Shown: positions 59,001 to 64,000 of the stretch, piece by piece
Layout of the letters: the number at the start of each line of letters is the position of its first letter
How positions within the stretch are numbered: the stretch's first letter is position 1
Origin: Thysanoteuthis rhombus
Lineage: Eukaryota; Mollusca; Cephalopoda; Oegopsida; Thysanoteuthidae
Direction of reading: 5' to 3'
DNA: 64,000 bases
Assembly: GCA_963457665.1 (NCBI GenBank)
Contig: OY735212.1
Span: 5,128,737 to 5,192,736, forward strand
Program-made: the position numbers and the translations under genes
Notes under the pieces: generated by a model
The model's database searches: none
What the model was told of the DNA's origin: nothing
What the model saw: the letters and a program-made list of their open reading frames with translations, nothing else

Positions 59001-62000
59001 GTTAAATTCCATATCCAAATATTGTGTGCATTTTGTTTAGTATTAAAAGGGATGGATGACTTTTTAATAGAATATTGTAATGTTGAACATTTCATTAATC
59101 CTGATCTTTTGTCTTCTTCTTCCAGCCAATAAAGTGAAAGTGTATTATGGTTTGTTAAAGGAACCAGATCTCAACATTCCTCTTGAAGAAGACGAAGAAG
59201 GTGGTGATGATGATAAACCAAAGGTGAGATGATTGTCTATGTTACCTAGTAACAGTTCATATTGGACACCAAATTTAAGTGTTTTTATCAACTTTCAAAA
59301 TTAGTTGTGAGAAACCTCAAATTATTCCCTTTTTTCTTTCCATCAGTCTTTCAGAAATCATTCTAAAACTATACAAATTTGGTTACTGTATTGTCTGAAT
59401 TTTGTTAGGGTGTTTAGATTATTGTATGTGGTTGAGTCAGACAATTTTCCAAGTCTTTATTTATTTCTTCTCTCTCAACTGTGTCTGGTCTTCCTTGACT
59501 TAACTCCATACAATGATTGGTTTGCTCATCAAATATTCAAAATGGCCGATGCATGATTGACTGGAAACCAGAATTTCCAACTTTAGAAGTATTGCTTTTT
59601 CTTTTGGCTTCAGCTGCTACTAATGAGTCTTTTCTTTTTCTTTTTTTTCTTTTTTTTTTTTTTTTTTTTTTTGTGCAACAAAGAATGAAATGAGGTTTTT
59701 TTTCGTATTAGAAAAGCATCTTCAGTTGAATTTGTGATTTTCTTCTACAGAAAAAGAAACCCAAAAAGGATCCACTGCTGATGAAGAAATCTAAAAATGA
59801 TCCAAATGCTCCATCAAATACAAGAATACCACTGCCAGAATTGTAAGTATATTTCCAGGATTTAAACCCAAGCAGATACACATAAACCAAGTGGGTCTGA
59901 TTTCTTTGATCTTTACTTTCCAAAATTTAAACCAAAAGTGGTACTTGGGTTTTTTTGTTTTTATACTGCTGCTTCAACTGAGAGAAATCAGTTTGCTGCT
60001 ATCTTTTTAATGTTCTTGAATATTCTGAGGAAAAACAAACTTGAAAGCATAGGTTGTTATTCACAATAACTCTTATGATAAATTGTATCTGAGAACATTG
60101 AAAGGCTAACAGCACAGTTCATGTAACATTTTATATATAAAGTCTAGAAAGCTTCATAGCATTGAAAAAACTTTATAATGTTCTTTTGTATCATTCATTT
60201 CCCAATATCTGTTGATGCAATTTATGTAATTTTCTTCAGTTTTTGGGGGTTTTTTTTATTCTCCTGTTTTACATATACTTTATTATGATACAATGTGTAA
60301 ATTTTCTCATCAGTTGTTTAACATGGAGCTGTTTTGAAGATTTTTATAACAAAACAGTTCTATTAACATGTCACTCCAGCCATGTTGATCAATCACCACC
60401 CCCCTTTTGGCTATGTTTTAATATATAACTCATGTCATACATGTATTTTGTGATTTTATGTAGGGTATCATCATTATATATTTGGATGTTATTTTTATAA
60501 TCAATTATATTTCAACTGTATTTTTATATTTCTATTCAGAAAAGACATGGATAAAATTGAGAAAATCAGTGCATTCAGAGAAGCCATGAAACGTGTCAAA
60601 CTTGGACCTGAAACAATGCCTTCAATTTGTTTTTATACATTTATAAACAGCTATCGAGGGTGAGTACACCTATTTTTACTATTGTGCTACTCAGTGGGAT
60701 TTTGGCAGTATATCTAATTGAGTCAACTTTATTTTTCTAACCTAGCAACATTGACAAATTTAAACTTTGAGTTTAGACTGAAAAGTTAGATATTCATACA
60801 TCATCAATCAACAAGAGAAAGTGGAAAGCTATGGAGGCTAGATTTGGTTATCTGGTGATGCTGAACAGATACAAACCTGATCCTTTTAAATAAGATTTTA
60901 GGATTTTTTTCAAAAGATTAAATTCTTAGATAACTCAGATTTACATTTGGCTTTGTCTGCTTTAATTGTTCATACATTACAGGAGTTTTTAGATTTTTAC
61001 AGGGTGGACTACCTGGTTGAGGGGAGGAAAATGTGTTGTTTATTTTTTTGTTTTTTGTGGGTTTGTAATACTGATTCTCACCCATCAGGAATGTAAAAAG
61101 GAACTACAGACCTTTTTGACTCAGACTGCTTTCCTCTACCATTTGATCTAAACTGTTTTAAATGAATGACACTGAATACTCATTGTTGAGTTAATTATTG
61201 AAGATATATGATAACCTGTTTGTTTTTAGGGTTACTGCTATAGACTTCACTGATGACTCTAGTTTGATCTGTGCTGGGTTTGCTGATGGGATCATAAGAG
61301 TATGGAGCTTGACACCCTCTAAGCTACGTAGTGTGAAAAACACAACAGAACTGAATATCATCGATAAAGAAGCTGGTGAGTACCATTATCTGAAAAGATC
61401 TTTAGTTTGGAGCTAAAAGCTCTTTCTCTTACTCTATTTGCTTTTTTTTCTATTCTGATAAATTTCAAAAATGTTTTTGGTTTCAACTTCTTTATATGCA
61501 TCATAATTTTGAATTTAGTATTAATTGGGAATTATATTTGGTAACTGTCGTAGTGCTTGAACACCAAGCTTTTTCAAAACATTTATTTCCCTTCAATAAA
61601 TATCTTTGAATAATATCTTTATATAAATGATTGCACTGATCTTTCCCTTCTCTTTTCATTTTGAATTTTTGGATAAAATCTCAGTATAATCTTTTGATTC
61701 ATCCATCCACCTTTCTTCTTTTCTTTTATGAGTCATTTCCTTCCTTCCTGATCACATTAAGTTCATATTTCTAGATTTCAATAACTCTTAAATTCATGAC
61801 ACTCTTGTTCACCAAATAGTCAAGGGGGGGGGTGATTTCAATCCTTTGAAGATTTTATGAATTTTAAAATGAATGTCTATCTATATCACTGTAATTGGAT
61901 TCATGTTTGAAATACATTCTTCAAATTTTCTTGTTTAAAAATAACTACCTCCACTTTTAACGATTGTTTTCTTTGTAGATGATGTACTTGAGAGAATGAT

Positions 62001-63833
62001 GGATGATCGTTCAGGTTCTGATTTCAAAACTTTACTTGGGCATGGAATGTCGGTTAATGCTGTTAGTTTCAGTCCTGATCGGAACTTTTTGATATCTGCT
62101 TCATCTGACGGAACAAGTAAGTATATTCTCTAATTTTGAGATTTGTCATTAGTATTCTAAGAGCTCTTTATCATTTCACTCATTTATTGTTGCTTTTGTT
62201 GTTACCAAATGACCCTCAGGGTATTAATGGGAAGCCTCACTGGGAGATTGAAAGAAAATCAAAAATATTAAATGTAGAATTCGATGTGGATTTCCCTGTT
62301 CAACAAGGACAGAAGAGAACAGCCAGTGTTAAATGTTGTAGAATGGATTGAGTGAGAGAAAGAATGAGTTTAATAATCCAAACAACTCTTGGGATGAAGT
62401 ATTTTCATCTTTCCAACCATGTCATGTTTGGTGAAAGAGAGAAAAAACAGATCTGCCATAATTGGAAAATATTTTGAAATTTGTTTTTTGAGTTTCAAGA
62501 TGTCTACCAACACTGATATTTATTACTAGAATCCTCTCGCATACCAGGTTCAAAATCCGATTCCTGTTGGAAAGAAAATAAAATGACCTTATTGTGTTGT
62601 CTTAAAAAAAAAAGGTCAATTTGATAATTTTGGTTTTAATATAGGCTGCAACAAAATGCTTGCGGTGAAAAGCAAGAAAAACGCTGAATTATCAACGTAG
62701 TTTTCTTCGCAAATGAGCGGAGGAATAACTCATTCATTGATCGCCTGTTTTCCAATTTTTTCATCAATCGCCCCCAATATGGCATGCTGCCAAAAGGTGT
62801 TGGTGATACTTTCTATTGAGTGACTAATGAGGCCTATTATTTATGCAAAGATCATTTGCTTACTCAGAAGTTGTGTTATCAGGTGGCCAATAAGTACAAT
62901 ATTCAAGCCATACCAAACATACTAATACAAAGCAACTTAGTCATCTTACCGAAAATATCCATGTGTAAAAAGCTAAAAATGAATGTTTGTTTCTTTTCAG
63001 TTCGTCTTTGGAGTTTGATGACCTGGTCTAATTTGGTCTGTTACAAAGGTCATAATTATCCAGTTTGGGATGTCAAATTCAGGTGAATATTTTTTATTTT
63101 TTTTTTTTGGTTATACCATTTATCATTGCTAACATAGATGCTGAGATATGTGAAAGAGATTTTAATGAATCAAAGTTCAAAATAATACATTAAACTTAAT
63201 GGAGTAACAACATCATTCGTTTGTTTGGAGGTGGGGTATTTCTATAAACTGAGTATAGATGAATTATAGGGAGCCTGGTTTGGTGATACATGCTCTCTGG
63301 GTAAAGTTCATCAGTTCCTCACTCTACCTTAGTTCAATTTCGACTTATTATCTTGATAACACTGAAAGAGTCCTGAATCACATTTCAATAGCCTTGGAAT
63401 ATCTATTTCTATAATTGATGGTTTGTATCGAAAAAATGAAAACATTTTTCATCTACTTTTCTGATTGAGAGGAATGTTACTTTGAATTGCAAATGTAATA
63501 AACTAACTGATTAACTTTGTAGAAACTAAGACAGAGATGGTTATGTTCAAAGCATTGAAATTACTTTTATTTTTTTTCTTTTGAATTTGGAAATTGAAAT
63601 CTCATTTTAATTAATAGAATCTTTAAAAGAATAAAGTAAAGTTATTGATTCTGATGCCTGATTGTGTGTCCTTTTTTGTTTTTTGATATTTATACTGACT
63701 CTTGTTTCATTTTCTTACTAGTCCACATGGCATGTATTTCGCCTCTGCTGGGCATGACCGTACGGCTCGTCTCTGGATAACTGATCACCCACAGCCGCTG
63801 AGATTGTTTTCAGATCATCAATGTGATGTAGAT
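53005..63833 (+). CDS. TAF5: TFIID subunit TAF5, 5' part (496 residues, runs off window)
   Basis: TAF5 is a scaffold of TFIID in RNA polymerase II initiation. Fourteen exons: 53005-53112, 55857-55969, 56451-56529, 56663-56741, 57071-57194, 57920-58038, 58674-58751, 59126-59223, 59751-59842, 60540-60659, 61230-61375, 61979-62116, 63001-63082, 63722-63833. All are GT-AG with matching phases (1488 nt). Domains in order: LisH (about residues 19-50, [20 protein letters not shown]); the TAF5 N-terminal helical domain (about 75-235, with [19 protein letters not shown] and [16 protein letters not shown]); an acidic then lysine-rich linker (about 250-300); then WD40 repeats from about 337 ([47 protein letters not shown]). 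The fourth WD repeat starts as the window ends; the family has six or seven and is usually 650-800 residues long. The start is the first ATG, in an ATGGCGGC context. Introns hold copies G and H of the dispersed repeat. Confidence 0.95.
56016..56400 (-). repeat. dispersed ~400-bp repeat family, copy G
   Basis: Reverse strand of TAF5 intron 2. From the right: CTAATTAGTCACTTAATAGA, AACTGTTATGCGACCAATGT, CTTGGCTGCATGCCATG, then GGACCTATTAGCATAAACTT, and the ending GGCTGAAGAAACCTATGTGG. Opposite orientation to copies A-F. Confidence 0.78.
57390..57500 (-). repeat. AT-rich repeat related to 32640-33310
   Basis: The reverse complement reads TTTGATCAAATTAAAACTAT then GTATTTTTTTTT, matching the block in the intergenic array. 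It lies in TAF5 intron 5. Confidence 0.35.
58405..58450 (+). repeat. relic related to the hammerhead-like segment at 45330
   Basis: AAAGGCCAGGAGTACATGGC followed by TGAAATGTTGTGA parallels AAGGCCGTAGAGTACAACGG then CTGAAATGTTGTATGA at 45336-45370. The CTGATGA box is lost (TTAACAA). It lies in TAF5 intron 6. Confidence 0.4.
59637..59673. repeat. poly-T tract in TAF5 intron 8
   Basis: Nearly uninterrupted T run of more than 30 bases, about 80 bp upstream of the exon 9 acceptor. Confidence 0.95.
62690..62838 (-). repeat. dispersed ~400-bp repeat family, copy H (5' part)
   Basis: On the minus strand: CATTAGTCACTCAATAGAAA, CCTTTTGGCAGCATGCCATA, GGGGGCGATTGATGAAAAAA, TTGGAAAACAGGCGATCAAT and GAATGAGTTATTCCTCCGCT. 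It lies in TAF5 intron 12. Confidence 0.7.
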
Positions 63834-64000
63834 GTAAGTTTGTTTTTTCACATATTTTCATATGAATTATTGTAACTTGAGAATTTCAAGGGAACAGGCT
63901 TCACAACTCTCATAATGTATAAGATTACATTACTTATTTCATATAAGTACATGCATAAATGCAAAAGAAATATTTAAGCCAACATCAAGAAAATTGCTAG

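Overview
This window is animal nuclear DNA: AT-rich and intron-rich, with U2-type GT-AG splice sites and dense retroelement relics and microsatellites. A coleoid cephalopod such as an octopus, or another lophotrochozoan, would fit the repeat content (RTE-type LINEs, Penelope-like elements, tRNA- and 5S-derived SINEs, long (TA)n tracts). That assignment is inference; no species marker was found.

Only two host genes can be supported, both in the right half and arranged head to head. On the minus strand (35703-50228) ten exons splice into a 536-residue, all-helical, ARM/HEAT-like protein that I do not recognise. On the plus strand, from 53005 to past the right edge, fourteen exons give the first 496 residues of TAF5, the WD40 subunit of TFIID (shared with SAGA in some lineages). 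The TAF5 promoter is TATA-less and carries CCAAT, ETS, NRF1 and YY1-type motifs within about 85 bp, as expected of a housekeeping gene. Between the two genes lie 2.8 kb, including a cluster of ATCTAGAT palindromes.

The left half (1-35 kb) has no convincing host gene. Its contents are: two internally deleted Tc1-like relics; a 5S-rRNA-derived SINE; a 4.9-kb degenerate minisatellite of about 30-bp units that seem to alternate between two types; a purine-rich GAAA array interrupted by a dispersed repeat; a decayed Penelope-like retroelement (15.2-19.2 kb) with terminal repeats in direct and inverted orientation, each holding a recognisable but broken hammerhead ribozyme; tRNA-derived SINEs associated with (TA)n arrays; a tandem pair of about 1.05-kb LTR-like units; and a three-unit tandem repeat near 28 kb.

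Eight 5'-truncated copies of one RTE-like LINE, ending in (TGA)n, are scattered through the window, two of them inside introns of the ARM-like gene. A further unclassified repeat of about 400 bp recurs at least eight times, including in introns of both genes.

The most interesting item is the Penelope-like element with its three hammerhead relics. All spliced models and repeat alignments were made by eye and need computational confirmation.
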